This document shows positions 41,526 through 51,954 of a stretch of 64,000 nt of DNA, one piece after another. Under the pieces are notes generated by a model. It saw only the letters and a list, made by a program, of their open reading frames with translations. It was not told where the DNA came from and did not search any database. Source of the stretch: Chionoecetes opilio (Eukaryota > Arthropoda > Malacostraca > Decapoda > Majidae); NCBI GenBank assembly GCA_016584305.1, contig JACEEZ010018239.1, positions 2,501 to 66,500 on the forward strand, written 5' to 3'. Numbering within the stretch: position 1 is the stretch's first letter; each line of letters starts with the position of its first letter. A program made the position numbers and the translations under genes.

Positions 41526-41704
41526 AAAAGGGTTTCGCGTGTTTAAAAGGGGAAAAAAGGGTTAAAATTTTTTCTCATATTGACGAAAGTTTTCGTGATG
41601 GGAGGGGGGTAAAGTAATATTAAAAAATTTGATAATGAAATGCGTAATTTTCCTTCACTCCCCAGTTTTTAATCACTATATAAAAAAATATTTTTATATA
41701 CACA

Positions 41705-42785
41705 CAAAATGATTTCCCAGATATTTTTGCCGGACAAAATCTGAGGTCCGGGATATGTCAGAGTCCGGGACAATTTTTTTACTTGAAAAAGCCCGGGCCG
41801 TTTGTAAATTTACAAAGTTGTGCGGCGTCCGAGCGTCTCCTGTAATGGTCAGTGTCCCTGCCTCCGCCAGGTGGGAGCCTCAGCGATGTATTGTTTACAT
41901 TGGGGACACACAATCACGGTTACCTGCACAAACCCCCATCAGTCCCCCGCTCCCACTCCCCCCGGGTGCAGGAACCCTCTCTGAGCAGTTGAAAAACTTT
42001 CTGCGGGTTCCCCCCGCCAGGGGCAGCATACTCACCCGCCCGTATTTTTTTACATTTGGAAAAAAACCCCTAAAGGGTTCACCTGCACTGCCCTCCGTTA
42101 GTCCCCCGACCCCCCCACGGCCCCGGGGTGCGGGGAAGGGCTCTTGAGATATTAAAACCACTTTCTGTTGCCCCCCAACCCGCCGGGGCAGCATGCTAAA
42201 GGGGTTTGGGATTGTTTAAAATTTGGGCACCGACATTTCAAAAAATTTTCAAAGGGCCCCGCCTCCTTTTACCCCCCGACAACCATACCCCTTTGGTGAG
42301 GAACGTCTTTGAACTATTGAACACTTTTTTTCCCGGGCCTCCCGCCAGGGGGGCCAAGCCAGGGCTCACCCGGTGTATTTTTTTAAAATTTGGGGCACCC
42401 CAAACTTTCCCGGGTCAATTTTCCCCTCCCTTTCCTTAGCCCCCTGACCCCAATTCCCCTGGTGCAGGAACTTTCCCTTTTGGGAAAACTTTTAAACTTT
42501 CTGCGGGCCCTCCCCCCAGGTGGCAGCATGCCCCAAGAGGCAAAAAAGTCCGCGGCGGGGGAAAGTTAAATATTGGGGGTTTGCCGACAGTAAATACTAA
42601 AAGAAAGGAAAAAAAATTCCGGGGGGGGGTTTAATGGACCCAACTTCTTTTTTTTTTTTTGTTTTTTTTTTTTTTTAGAGGAAAATTTCCGGGACTGTTG
42701 CGATTCCCGGGGAAACTTGTAGGGGTTTCCCGGGCCCCTGCCCCCCCCCTTATTAGTAGGGGGGAAAAACGGGGTTTTGTGGGAA
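41705..42785 (+). mobile_element. Satellite-bearing TIR element, copy S5
   Basis: The left end GATTTCCCAGATATTTTTGC, then CTGAGGTCCGGGATATGTC. The array spans 41,830-42,545. The right end has AAAGTCCGCGGCGGGGG, poly(T) at 42,649-42,677, GGAAAATTTCCGGGAC and CTTATTAGTAGGGG. It is a lone copy 30 kb from S4. Confidence 0.6.
41830..42545 (+). repeat. Satellite array, about five monomers (in S5)
   Basis: Linker motifs GCCAGGTGGGAGCC, GCCAGGGGCAGCATACTCA, CGCCGGGGCAGCATGC, CGCCAGGGGGGCC and CCAGGTGGCAGCATGCC recur at 150-170 bp, longer than the 143 bp of S3 because of homopolymer stretching. Confidence 0.65.
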
Positions 42786-44104
42786 ATTTTGTGCCGACGG
42801 TGGGCTGGTGACATCAGGGGCCCGGGGCCAAAAAGGAGGGGCGGGATCGCCATTTTTAGGGTCTTTGGGTCCCCGTGCCCAGTTGGGGTAAAACGGGGTG
42901 TGGGAGGTTTGGCTTTAAACCATTTCTAAGGTACGGGGGGGGAAAATTGGGTGGTGGGGATGTAGGGGAAATTTAATTTTAAATTTATCTGTGAAAAAAT
43001 TTAAAGGGCAAAGGAATGTGTTTTTAAATGGGGGTTTTCAAGGTAGCATGGGAGCCGGCGGGAGACTGGCGAGCAGGGGGGAAAACAGCGTAAATGACTC
43101 TGTTGAACACCAGGATACAGCTAAGGTTTATTTCCATAGGGGAAAGGGTGGGGGTTTTATTTTTCCCAAAGAAAATCATGGAGGGGGAAAAAGTTACACA
43201 GGCGAACCAGGGACGGGGACTTTTTACTCAAGGTTTGGGGTAAGAAGGATTTAAGGGGTTTTACGCTTTTGGCCGAGTTTGAGTCACGAAAGTGCGATTT
43301 TATTAGCATTAAAAAATGTTTTTAAGGGTTAAAGGGCATAAGTTAAACATTGGGTTTTAAGAAGGAGTTGGAAGTAATTACTGGTGAATCAGTAAAGTGT
43401 AAATTTATTAAGATTCTGATAACGGTTGTTATTCAGCCCCATTGTACTTACATATTTTCTTAATCTTATATATTTTTTTCCCACTTATTGTGGTTGGTGG
43501 CAGCGTAATAGCCAGGATTGCGGAGCCCTCTTGAATTAACGTCAAAGTAATAAAGCTATAAAGGGGGGGGCGCTACACGCGGAAGTGCATTTAAAACTGT
43601 ACAGTATAAATAAACAAACAATAATTAGAAAACGCATGTGGTAACGGCGGTAGTGACCGCACAGTTATCATCATTATAACTGAAACACCAACCGAGAAGT
43701 CTTGCCGACATAAAAGTTTTCGGCGAGTTCCACTTGTAATAGGTGCAAATGGGAAAAATAAAGGAATTTCGTTATTGGACAAGTTTTTCGCTTGTCCCAA
43801 AATAAATTTAAAAATAAAACTTTATACAATACATGGACATTGGTTATGTAACATGTCAAAACCCCAGACTCCCCAACACTAAACTAACCTCGACTAAACT
43901 AACCCCCGATATTCGGTCACCCGAATTCACAAACAACAGGTAAAAAAGCTGTTTAATATATAGATGGGTACTGTTATGTTAATATAAAACTTGTAACTGT
44001 CGCTTAATAGGAACTCTCGCAGGACGTAAAAAAATGGAACATTCTCCAACGGGGGCGAGCATTTCCCTTCGTTCGGGGACTGTACCATTAAAGGCTAGCA
44101 AGCG
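42786..44104. other. Unassigned stretch
   Basis: No gene or named repeat recognised. 43,870-43,905 has AACTAACC-type motifs. Open frames are short and lack family features. Sequence quality appears normal again after about 43,300. Confidence 0.4.
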
Positions 44105-44195
44105 TGACCTAACTACCATTCAGGGGCAATGAGGGTCAAGCGTCCTGAGTGACTTTAAACCATAGTGCAAGGTCACTGAGGGGCAGGCATCAGAA
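44105..44195 (+). repeat. ~56-bp repeat, two units
   Basis: ACCATTCAGGGGCAATGAGG, AAGCGTCCTGAGTGAC and CACTGAGGGGCAGGCATCAG match the repeat that houses the Helitron. Confidence 0.55.
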
Positions 44196-45149
44196 CAAAA
44201 GTTTCATTCTCTAAAACGTCCAAATTACGATATAGTGAAACAACATTAATCTAGTCGCGGGATGCCAGCCTCGCCTCGTCCCACAACAATTCTGCTCACA
44301 GGACTCCGCTAGTGGTCTAAAAAACTGGTGCTGCCCAATAACGAACTAATACAACAAAAACACCGAAGGCAGTCCTACGGCCGAGGCGGCCTCCACCAAG
44401 GCTTGTATCTCCTAAACATTTGTAAACACACGCCACTGCCGACTACCAATAGGCTTATATTTCAATCCTTACCTCGGTGGTAAGTCTATTAGGAAAGATA
44501 AATGAAGTTTTATTTATATATATGAGATACGTCGGGGCTACACCTCCTCGATGAGGGGGGGAAATTGAAATATTCCCCCTTGACAGGGAAAGGAAAAAGT
44601 TTGGGGACCCGACCGGGAGGGGCCAAATTCCCGGGAACGGGCCGTGGTACTTTGGGCAAACCCTACCAAAAATTTTGAAAAGGATTTCAGATTCCCTGTA
44701 CGAATTTTTTCTGGGGCCCCGGCTACAATCGAAATTCACCAAGTAACTAGAGGAAACCCTTTTCGGCCCCCATAAAAACCCCCCATTTTAAAATATGAAT
44801 TTTCCATAGGTTCCCTTTTTTTTAAAAACCCTGCCCTAAGTCCCTTAATTTTTATAAAACAAAAAAAAAATTGCACTGATTATTGTGCCATTTATTCCCC
44901 ATGTTTACAATCTTGTATTTTTTTAATTGGTATTAAACCCCGTAAAAGTTTTTTTTTCGCTGTTTTTGGAGGGCGCCTTTTGGTCGCTGGAGATTAAGTG
45001 GGCAGCATTTGTTTTGGAACTTTTCCCACCGGGGAAATGGTTCGTTTTTAAATTTGTAAATTTTTACCCCTATTTGGGGATTTTTTCGGTTTTCAAAGGG
45101 TTTTGGGGGTTTTTCCCCGTGGCGATCTTCGGGTATCCAATTCTGATTT
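44196..45149. other. Unassigned stretch
   Basis: No feature recognised. From 44,560 the homopolymer-rich substitution pattern returns. Confidence 0.4.
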
Positions 45150-45395
45150 TTTTTTTTTATTTTTTTTTTTTTTTTTTTGTTTTTTTTGTTTTTTTTTTTT
45201 TTTTTTTTGGGGTTTTTTTTTTGGGTTTTTTTATTTTCCGCAATTCCCTTTCGCTGCTTCGTACATTTTTTTTCTTTTTTTTCCTTATAGGCATTGGCAG
45301 TGACCCCCAGGGGTGGGATGGGAGGCCCCTGACTCGAGGGGGTAATGGTTGGCCCCCTTGCCCCCGGGGCGGTTAGGATTTTTATAATAAGATTA
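45150..45395 (-). mobile_element. SINE-A, reverse copy with long poly(T)
   Basis: Plus-strand poly(T) at 45,148-45,240 is the tail. CCTTATAGGCATTGGCAGTG, ACCCCCAGGGGTGGGATGG and GGATTTTTATAA are the reverse complement of the SINE-A body. The head is missing. Confidence 0.65.
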
Positions 45396-45682
45396 ATGGG
45401 CGCATTTGTAGAAGCGAAATTGGATTTGCTTTCCATTGATATATTTTGTTTTCTGATAAATGAAATTTGCACCCTGCTAAAATTTGCTTAAAATAAAAAA
45501 ATATCTCATCAATCGGGGTATAAGCAAGCCGCCCCCTCAGTATCACTGATTTTTTTTAAGGACTGGGCGAGGTTCTCTCCGGCGGCCTCCGCTACCCCCC
45601 ACACCACATCACCCCTTCCTCTCACGCACAAGTAGAGCTACAGCTCATTTTTTTACTACTTTGCAGTGTTTAAAATTGGGTA
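45396..45682. other. Unassigned stretch
   Basis: No signal beyond A/T richness. Confidence 0.4.
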
Positions 45683-45976
45683 TTAAAAGATGCAATTGAC
45701 AGTCTTTTTAAAAATTGTAGAATGGGTATGGGTAGAGTGATTAAAATATTTTTCAAGCTCCAAGGTATGGTATATACACTGGCGTAATAAGCCTGGCAGA
45801 TCGCCACCAAGCAGAGTCGTGATGTCCTTCCATTTGTGCCGCGGTATGTTATATGGATCTATATTCCCTATTTCCTTACATTTTTCAATGTAATGAGGAA
45901 TAGATCCAGAGTCCAACATCTGGAGGACATAGTCTGACGACAGATGAACACCATCAATCACTTTTCCAGCCCTCAA
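45683..45976 (-). CDS. Unidentified coding-like segment, about 70-97 aa
   Basis: The minus strand encodes AGKVIDGVHLSSDYVLQMLD, SGSIPHYIEKCKEIGNID and PYNIPRHKWKDITTLLGGDL, then PGLLRQCIYHTLELEK. Composition and hydrophobic spacing look like real protein for at least the first 70 residues. The upstream side has stops just before the MRAGK methionine. I do not recognise a family. It could be a piece of a transposon protein or a host exon; no strong splice signals were identified, and it lies among LINE fragments. Confidence 0.35.
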   Translation of the reverse strand: MRAGKVIDGVHLSSDYVLQMLDSGSIPHYIEKCKEIGNIDPYNIPRHKWKDITTLLGGDLPGLLRQCIYHTLELEKYFNHSTHTHSTIFKKTVNCIF

Positions 45977-46069
45977 AAAATAGATTAGTAAGCGTGAGTG
46001 TACCGCCGCATTTACAGGGGAGGTTTGTTTACATCACTGCACAGCCAGTCGGCCACTGTCGGCCAGCCA

Positions 46070-46440
46070 TGTGCTCGGGGCACACGACGCTCACGGTTCA
46101 CCTGTGCATCGCCTCCGTCTGTCCCCTGACCCCTACTGCCCTTGGTGCATAAATGTTCCCGGAGACTATTGAACACTTTCTGCTGCAGTGTCCGCGCTTC
46201 CACTCCCACCGTGTAGTGCTACAGTCTCAACTCCTTGCCCTGAACGTCACCACCTTTGACCTGCCCACCTTGCTGCGGCGGCTGGCGTTCCCCCCTCCCG
46301 GCAACACGCCGTTTTCCTCCTCACCTGTGCCTTCCTGAGGAAGACAGGTCAACTACCACGCCTGTGATAGCATCATAGGACAACACCAGGGCTCACAGTG
46401 TTCCCCAAGGGATCCTCGCAGCCCTAATACAACAACATGT
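46070..46440 (+). pseudogene. RNase H-region fragment of a LINE, 3' end
   Basis: The plus strand, after frame changes, gives CASPSVCPLTPTALGA-like and ETIEHFLLQCPRFHSHRVVL, then QSQLLALNVTTFDLPTLLRR. A Cys-containing PETIEHFLLQCPRF segment downstream of RLRLGHT is typical of the C-terminal region of RNase H-bearing LINEs (I/R1-like). It continues to CCTGTGCCTTCCTGAGGAAG and a 3' region ending AATACAACAACA. The first ~110 bp (46,080-46,190) are the closest match to the satellite monomers. Confidence 0.65.
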
Positions 46441-46539
46441 GCTCGGGGCGGACCACTCGGCCACCGCCTCTCCCAGCGGTGATCCAAAAGTGTCTTTCTG
46501 TTGGTCTGTTTCCATTTTCTTTGCGTATCCTATAACTTA

Positions 46540-46742
46540 CTTTTAGCTTGTATGCGATAGTATTAGTAAATCGTTTTGATATTTGAATGTCTTATGGTAT
46601 TTGAAATACTTGTAACAGGTAAGTACTACTGAGGTACTGAGTACTGAGGAAGTACTACAAACATTAATCTTGGAAAACCATTAGTATTTTCAGGGTATTC
46701 TTTGGGGAAAACGTTGAGTCTTATAAGCCGTAAAATATGGTA
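46540..46742 (-). mobile_element. TACCGTATTTTACGG-family end fragment (empty site)
   Basis: The reverse complement aligns with 19,182-19,340 joined directly to 20,293-20,340 (GTTACAAGTA then TATTTCAAATACC), proving that the element between them at 19,341-20,292 is an insertion. It ends CCGTAAAATATGGTA. Confidence 0.75.
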
Positions 46743-46776
46743 CTACGCCTAGCACAGGACTAAATAAGCATTTTTA

Positions 46777-46863
46777 CAGGGTTTTCAATACCCGAGTTTC
46801 GCGATCCTTGAGTTAAGCGCTATGCCTCGGAAGAAAGCAAGCGCGAAACTCGGGAGGGTACTG
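46777..46863 (+). mobile_element. Short MITE (CCCGAGTTTCGCG family)
   Basis: CAGGGTTTTCAATACCCGAG and GCGAAACTCGGGAGGGTACT then G are inverted over their CCCGAGTTTCGCG core. 87 bp, TA on both sides. It lies next to the truncated 3' side of LINE copy C. The second copy is at 54,421-54,508, and the adjoining GGACTAAATAAGCATTTTTA is shared, so the family may extend further. Confidence 0.7.
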
Positions 46864-47078
46864 TAGACTGTACTGTTTCATCTAGTAAGCCTCCAAACAC
46901 CTGGACCTTGGTCTTGAGCCAGGAGACTCAAGTCCCAAAGGCTTTACCTCCTCGTGCAGCGCCTCGAGAGCCATCACCAGGACCTCCAGCGACTCAGCAA
47001 AGATTACTGCATCATCGGCAAAAAGAATATCAGTGATCTTGGTGTTGCCGAGGGATGCAGCACAATCACTTTGATCTA

Positions 47079-47660
47079 CAGGGAGGTCCCAAAGATACGA
47101 GCAGTTAGGTTCCACCTGGCATACTCGTAAAGCAAAATCTCGTATAGCGAAATACATAACTAATGGTAAAATATAGGTTTGGTTTCAGGACCCCATCAAA
47201 GACATTTTTTCAAGACCACACCACCACACAAAACACAGTGAATTAAGAATGTGACAGCACAGTAGAACAGAGCACAAATAAGTCACAATAAGCACATTAA
47301 GTAAACCAGCAAATCACTAAAATCGACTCAAGACACAATACAAACAAAAAAGACGTTGTACTGTAGGGGACGCCGCGTGATACAAGAGAGGGTAGGGTAG
47401 GTAAGGACAAGGGAGGGGTGCGCAGACCTCTTCCACTGCCCACAAACTCGTCTCTGTGCATCAGAATCATTGTACATCATCATACAGCCCAGATGCATAC
47501 GTGGTAGGGGCGCATTTTGAACTTGGTGTTTTTACTCACCCCAGTTTGAATGTCGTAGCATTGGATTTTCGATCTCGTATATTGAAAATAGACCCTAATT
47601 TACTCAGCTCGTATCATTGATTTCTCGTATACCGAATGCTCGTATAACGGGACCTCCCTG
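47079..47660 (-). mobile_element. CAGGGAGGTCC-family MITE inside LINE copy C
   Basis: It begins CAGGGAGGTCCCAAAGATAC and ends ATAACGGGACCTCCCTG, 582 bp. It is flanked by TA on both sides (GATCTA / TACATC). The uninterrupted LINE sequence is at 27,095-27,110 (reverse), GATCTACAACC, so the TA duplication is directly visible. Confidence 0.9.
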
Positions 47661-48324
47661 TACATCTTTGCCCGATACCCAGTCCATACAAGTGTTGAAA
47701 AGTGAAGGGGCAAGGAAGCACCCTTGCCTCATTCCTGTATTAACAGGAAAGAAGCTGGATACACCTCCCCCACACTTCACAGCACTCTCAGTCCCATAGT
47801 ACTGAGTCATCAAACCAATAGTCCTTGCAGAATCCCGCGAAGTCGCAGAAGATCCCAGATTGACTCCCGATGCACTGAGTCAAAACGCCTTCTTGAAATC
47901 AACATAGGCTGCAAGCATCCCTTGTCGAAACTCACATTGGCCTTCCACCTGAAGACGAAGCGCTAGGATATGGTCCGTTGTTGACTTACCAGGCGTGAAC
48001 CCAGACTGCTGAGGTCTCTGATGCTTCACCAGATGACTGCGGATCTGTGTCAGCAATAGATGGGCAAGCACCTTGCCTGGCACGCTGAGCAGTGTAATAC
48101 CGCGGTAATTGTTGCAGTCCTGACAGTCCCCTTTCCCTTTCCAGATAGGGATGACCGGCCCCCTTTTCCAGTCAGGAGGAATGGTACCTGATTGCCACAC
48201 GCAGTCAGGACAGCATGCAACCCGGGGATCATGGCCTCACCCCCAGCTTTGAGGAGCTCCGCACTGATATTACAAACACCAGCTGCCTTTCCACCCCTCA
48301 ACTTTGCTACAGCCTCTCTGACTT

Positions 48325-48705
48325 TCTGTAGAGGAATGCTTCAAGGCGGGTGTGTATGGGTAAATATTATCTTCATACATGCAAAGAGAAGGTATTATTT
48401 ACCCATACACCCGCCTTGAAGCATTCCTCTACAGTATTTAGTAGAATGTTGTAGGACATACGTGGTTGAATGCTTCTATTTTGCCAACAATCCTCATTAT
48501 AACGCCATGAATAATGTAAAACTCATATATTTTAATTTTGCATAAACCTATGTTGACCATGCACAACACTAAATTGTAGCTGGTTTGGTAGGGAATATGG
48601 AAAATAAGTCTAACCTGACACCCCTAGACCGACGTCCTGGAGCTGACAGGAGCTTCCCAGATGGCCACCAGATGGCAGATCAGCTCACTGCTATAGTCAA
48701 TTGGA
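48325..48705. mobile_element. Insert with near-perfect 46-bp inverted repeat in LINE copy C
   Basis: CTGTAGAGGAATGCTTCAAG at 48,326 and its complement ending 48,434 form arms of about 46 bp with a ~15-base loop and one 2-bp indel. The following 48,435-48,705 is A/T-rich and also foreign to the LINE. About 90 bp of LINE are missing at the site. Confidence 0.7.
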
Positions 48706-49339
48706 GGGTTCACCATGAACAACTGCCCAAAGTTCTCAGCCTAACGAGCCATCTGCCCATCCATGTCCGCTGCGGCGCACCCATCTGCTGCTCGAATAGC
48801 ACTCGCCCGAGATGGAGACTTGGAACGGAGCTTTTTCAGGGCTCGGTAGGTGGGTCGGAGGTCATTAGCATTCAAATAGCCCTCGACATCCTCAGCGAGA
48901 CTCCTGACATACCTCTCCTTGTCTCTCCCCAGGAGGGTTCTAGTCCGCGTGACAGAGCCCTGTGCTGGTCCTGGTTCCCAGCCAGCCTGGCAGTGCGACT
49001 CTCCTCGATTTTCTCCAGCGTCTCCGTCGAGACACAACCACGCCTTGACCTCAGGCGCTCCCAATACACTCCTTGGCAGCCTGTAGAGTTTCACGTTTGA
49101 AGGTATCTCACAGTTCTACAGGGTCTTCGAGGGCACCGAGCACATCAAACCGATTTGAGACTGCCACTGCATACTCATGGACACATGTCAAGTCCTTCAG
49201 TTTCTCAAGATGAAATACAGTATGGTTACCTCTTGAGATTCTTCTGGACTTGACATGAAGCTTAGTGTAGCAACAACAAGTCTGTAATCTGTTCCAAAGA
49301 ACTCAGCACTCCGAATAGTTCGAGTAGGGAGCCGTTAAG

Positions 49340-50297
49340 GATTATCAATTGGGAGCATACGCCGGGGGGGCATGTCGCCTCGCCCACCCTACGACGCCAC
49401 TCCTAGGGGGTCAACATGTGCTAGTCCCCATGCAGGCTCAGTTCCCATACCAAGCAACTCTCAGCAGGAAACACCAACTTGCCTCAGTCATGAGCCTTGC
49501 GGGCACCCCCTTGGCCTCCTCCAAGCCGGATTGTCTCTTACTATGCAAAATGGGTCTATGCTATGGTTATGTCCCGCGCTGTGAGACTGGTGGGTGTGTG
49601 TTGCTGAGATGGGCGAGCGTCCACACTATGTAGAAACGCCACGCGTCACCAGTTGGTGTTGAGCTGCAGAAGGTGAACATGGATGACATCAGCAGCAATC
49701 CAAGAGACCATTTTGTGGAGCATTGTGGGACTGTGTTGTGGAAAAAGAAAGATTATGTCAAGAAAGAGAAGGATTCTTTATTTAAGAGATTAATTCTTTG
49801 GTCATTGGATTCAAATTTGCACTACTCACAAGCTTATTCTTGTAGTCCTTGTTTCTCACTTGCCAGTGGGAGCTCTTATCTCTTATCTCTTATCAATCTC
49901 CTATTGCTTAGGAGATAAATTAAGCGAAGTGTACTGACTGTGTCCAGTCAGTATTAATGGGCTTCAGGCATGGCGATGGTAATGAGAGGCACACATCCTT
50001 TCTCAATAGTATGCAAACAGCTACTGAGCTGAGTGGGCGCACTCTGTCCCAGTGGCACAACCAACAAATGCCCACTTGGGGCATTTGCTGGAAGCGCGCT
50101 GCACAAGCCCTCGGGGTGACCAAATCCCGCGCTCGGCAACAGAGCGTGGACTCATCGCCCCTATGAGGACGCGGCTTTACAGATACAACCCGGTGGGAAG
50201 GATTAGTTTCAGGGTAACGTGCCACATGCCCATATAGCCGAAGTTGGCGCTGACAGACGGATTCTGTCTCACGGTGCAATCATTGATTTAACATGTA
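49340..50297 (-). pseudogene. RTE-like LINE, 3' part (copy D), split by two inserts
   Basis: 50,181-50,297 and 49,340-49,541 join into one 3' end: RLHRETE-like, RQRQLRLYGHVARYPETNPS, then GNNPAWRRP-type and CCCCCCCGGCGTATGCTCCC. It is cut at 49,542 by a ~640-bp insert and at 50,298 by a Tc1-like element. The 3' tail lies against the 5' side of copy C, so the two form a head-to-tail pair. Confidence 0.75.
49542..50180. mobile_element. Unclassified ~640-bp insert in LINE copy D
   Basis: The LINE is broken between TCTCTTAC and AGATACAACC, and TTAC appears on both sides (49,538-49,541 and 50,177-50,180), a possible 4-bp target duplication. Inside are ACTGACTGTGTCCAGTCAGT (hairpin, 49,931-49,950) and a plus-strand frame MDDISSNPRDHFVEHCGTVL at 49,679. 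No superfamily recognised. Confidence 0.5.
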
Positions 50298-50905
50298 CAG
50301 TAACCACTGAAAGTGTCTGGAGCAGGGCCCATTGACATGTGGTCAACCATATTTTAAGGGAGTAACAAACACACTAGTACATTTTCCTTCAATTTCAATT
50401 TCCTTCAATCAAGTCTGTGGCTTAGTAGTCTTGTATGGGCGGCCTAAAAACTTGAGAGTGGCTGGTATTATGCCTGCAGGTAGGCCACTCGCTTGCTTGA
50501 TCAAGGCAAAAAGGCTGCTTCAGTACGGCCCATCCTTGCACTAATTTCCTTCATAGACCCCTTTTTCCCTCACGTAAGGCGAGAATACGCGCCTTCTCCT
50601 CTCTAGTAAACCTCTTATTTACCATCCTGAGTGTTTGTCTGAGGTTTGGGAGGCAAAATAACGGCAAGAACGAAGCCAGTCAAGGAGGTGGCTGAAATGA
50701 GCCAAGAACATACTCCTCCCCCCAATCATGTCTGGGGCAGCTCTACTGGGTAAACTGGCTAGGCAACTACTTATAGTCATACTGAGCTGCCTGGCATGCG
50801 ATATGACCGTTACACAAACCTATGGGCTGCTGAGCGCGGGATGTAGCAAGAGCTTTGTCATTACGCTTCACGGGGCCCTGCTCCAGACACTTTCCGCGGT
50901 TACTG
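50298..50905 (-). mobile_element. Tc1/mariner-like element, internally deleted
   Basis: Ends CAGTAACCACTGAAAGTGTC and, complemented, CAGTAACCGCGGAAAGTGTC, each continuing TGGAGCAGGGCCC, are inverted with two mismatches in 33 bp. TA lies on both sides (50,296-50,297 and 50,906-50,907). It is 608 bp and carries an N-terminal transposase remnant on the minus strand. Confidence 0.85.
50395..50620 (-). pseudogene. Tc1-like transposase N-terminal HTH remnant
   Basis: Minus strand from about 50,612: MVNKRFTREEKARILALREG, then after a frameshift KEISARMGRTEAA, a break, then LIKQASGLPAGI and LGRPYKTTKPQT. An 'EEKARI-ALR-EG-EI-GRTE' helix-turn-helix followed by a GRP-like basic linker is the usual start of Tc1-like transposases. 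The DDE/D domain is deleted. Confidence 0.65.
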
Positions 50906-50907
50906 TA

Positions 50908-51130
50908 GTCATCCTCATCTCATCACCTCATCTCACGTCCTCCCATGCCTCACCACGTTGCCTGCCTCCATATCTCACCACGTATTGTTTTGATTTCCAT
51001 GTATGCATGTAGTATTTGTGATGACTGCATGTACGTAAGTATACAAACTTTAATCAAATGTAACAAACAAAGCTCATTATACACGGAAATGGTCGAAAAT
51101 AGCGAACTTTCACCTTTTAAACGTAAGTTT
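50908..51130 (-). mobile_element. Internal fragment of TACCGTATTTTACGG element
   Basis: CACCACGTATTGTTTTGATT and GTAACAAACAAAGCTCATTA match the reverse complement of 20,412-20,560. Confidence 0.6.
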
Positions 51131-51489
51131 TTAATAGGCACTTATGTGATTCTCTCAAATTTAACAGATATTAATTTACCCACCTTTTCCGTAAGTCAGT
51201 GGATAATTTGGAAATAGAAGAAAACCTATTCCTTATTGTTTGATTAGATGCATAGATGGGATCTGATAATTTTTCCACATCAATAAGCTGAGGAAAAGAT
51301 CTTAAAGTAATCGTCCAGATCATTAATCATTCCTGATTTAATGCAATAAAAATATAGCCATTATCGAGTATATCAACAATATGTTGTCACTTTTTGCATC
51401 TAGTCAGCCGTTTTTTAATAATCCGCAAGCAAAATCTGTAAGTACCCCGAGTTTCCAAAACACTCCTTACGACTTGCAGATGACACACC
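51131..51489. other. Unassigned stretch
   Basis: A/T-rich; nothing recognised. Confidence 0.4.
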
Positions 51490-51785
51490 ATGGCTCGGTG
51501 ACGTCAACTGAGGTGGCCTCCGAACCGCGCGGTAATACAAATACACGTAAAATTTGAAATAGATATAGTACTTGAAGAATTTTGGGTGTTTCTGATTTTT
51601 TTTTTTTTTTGCGATATGGCATATACAGACACGCCCTCGGTTTTCGAACATAATTCTTTCCCCAAAAAAGTTGTTGTAAAACCGATTTGTTCTAAAACCA
51701 AAACAATTTTTCCATAAGAAACAATATAAATGGAGTAATCCGTTCCTGACCCCCAAATAAAGATTTTTTTTTTAACATTTTTAGC
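51490..51785. mobile_element. mariner/pogo-type element fragment
   Basis: GGTTTTCGAACATAATTC, TTCTAAAACCAAAACAATTT and AATGGAGTAATCCGTTCCTG are subterminal sequences of this type. A degraded match occurs at 14,995-15,100. Confidence 0.5.
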
Positions 51786-51954
51786 TGTATTTCATGCATA
51801 AAAATGCCTATTAATGCAATGTAATATTATATTATAGCATATCATCTGAATAAAGAATAAAGTTATAGCTTTAATAGTTAATAGATAGTATTCACTGACG
51901 TCACAACATCCGGGTATTTGTTGGAGATAAGACATGTAAACACAGCTGTTATCT

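Larger units (their letters stand above)
46868..49338 (-). pseudogene. RTE-like LINE, endonuclease end to RT (copy C)
   Basis: On the minus strand, from 49,338 down: the endonuclease C-terminus (FFGTDYRLVVATL), VSNRFDVLGALEDPVEL, ERPRSRRGCVSTETLEKIEE, RDKERYVRSLAEDVEGYLNA, NDLRPTYRALKKLRSKSP; then, after a 380-bp insert (48,325-48,705), KLRGG, DCNNYRGITLLSVPGKVLA, QRPQQSGFTPGKSTTD, YVDFKKAF, MRQGCFLAPSLFNTCMD and FADD (47,011-47,022). A MITE interrupts it at 47,079-47,660. Its 3' side ends at 46,868 by a MITE. It is the longest RTE-like copy here, inactive because of inserts and frame breaks. Confidence 0.85.

Noticed and set aside
48585..49100. 171-aa plus-strand frame
   Set aside because: It is the antisense shadow of the RTE-like LINE coding region on the minus strand.
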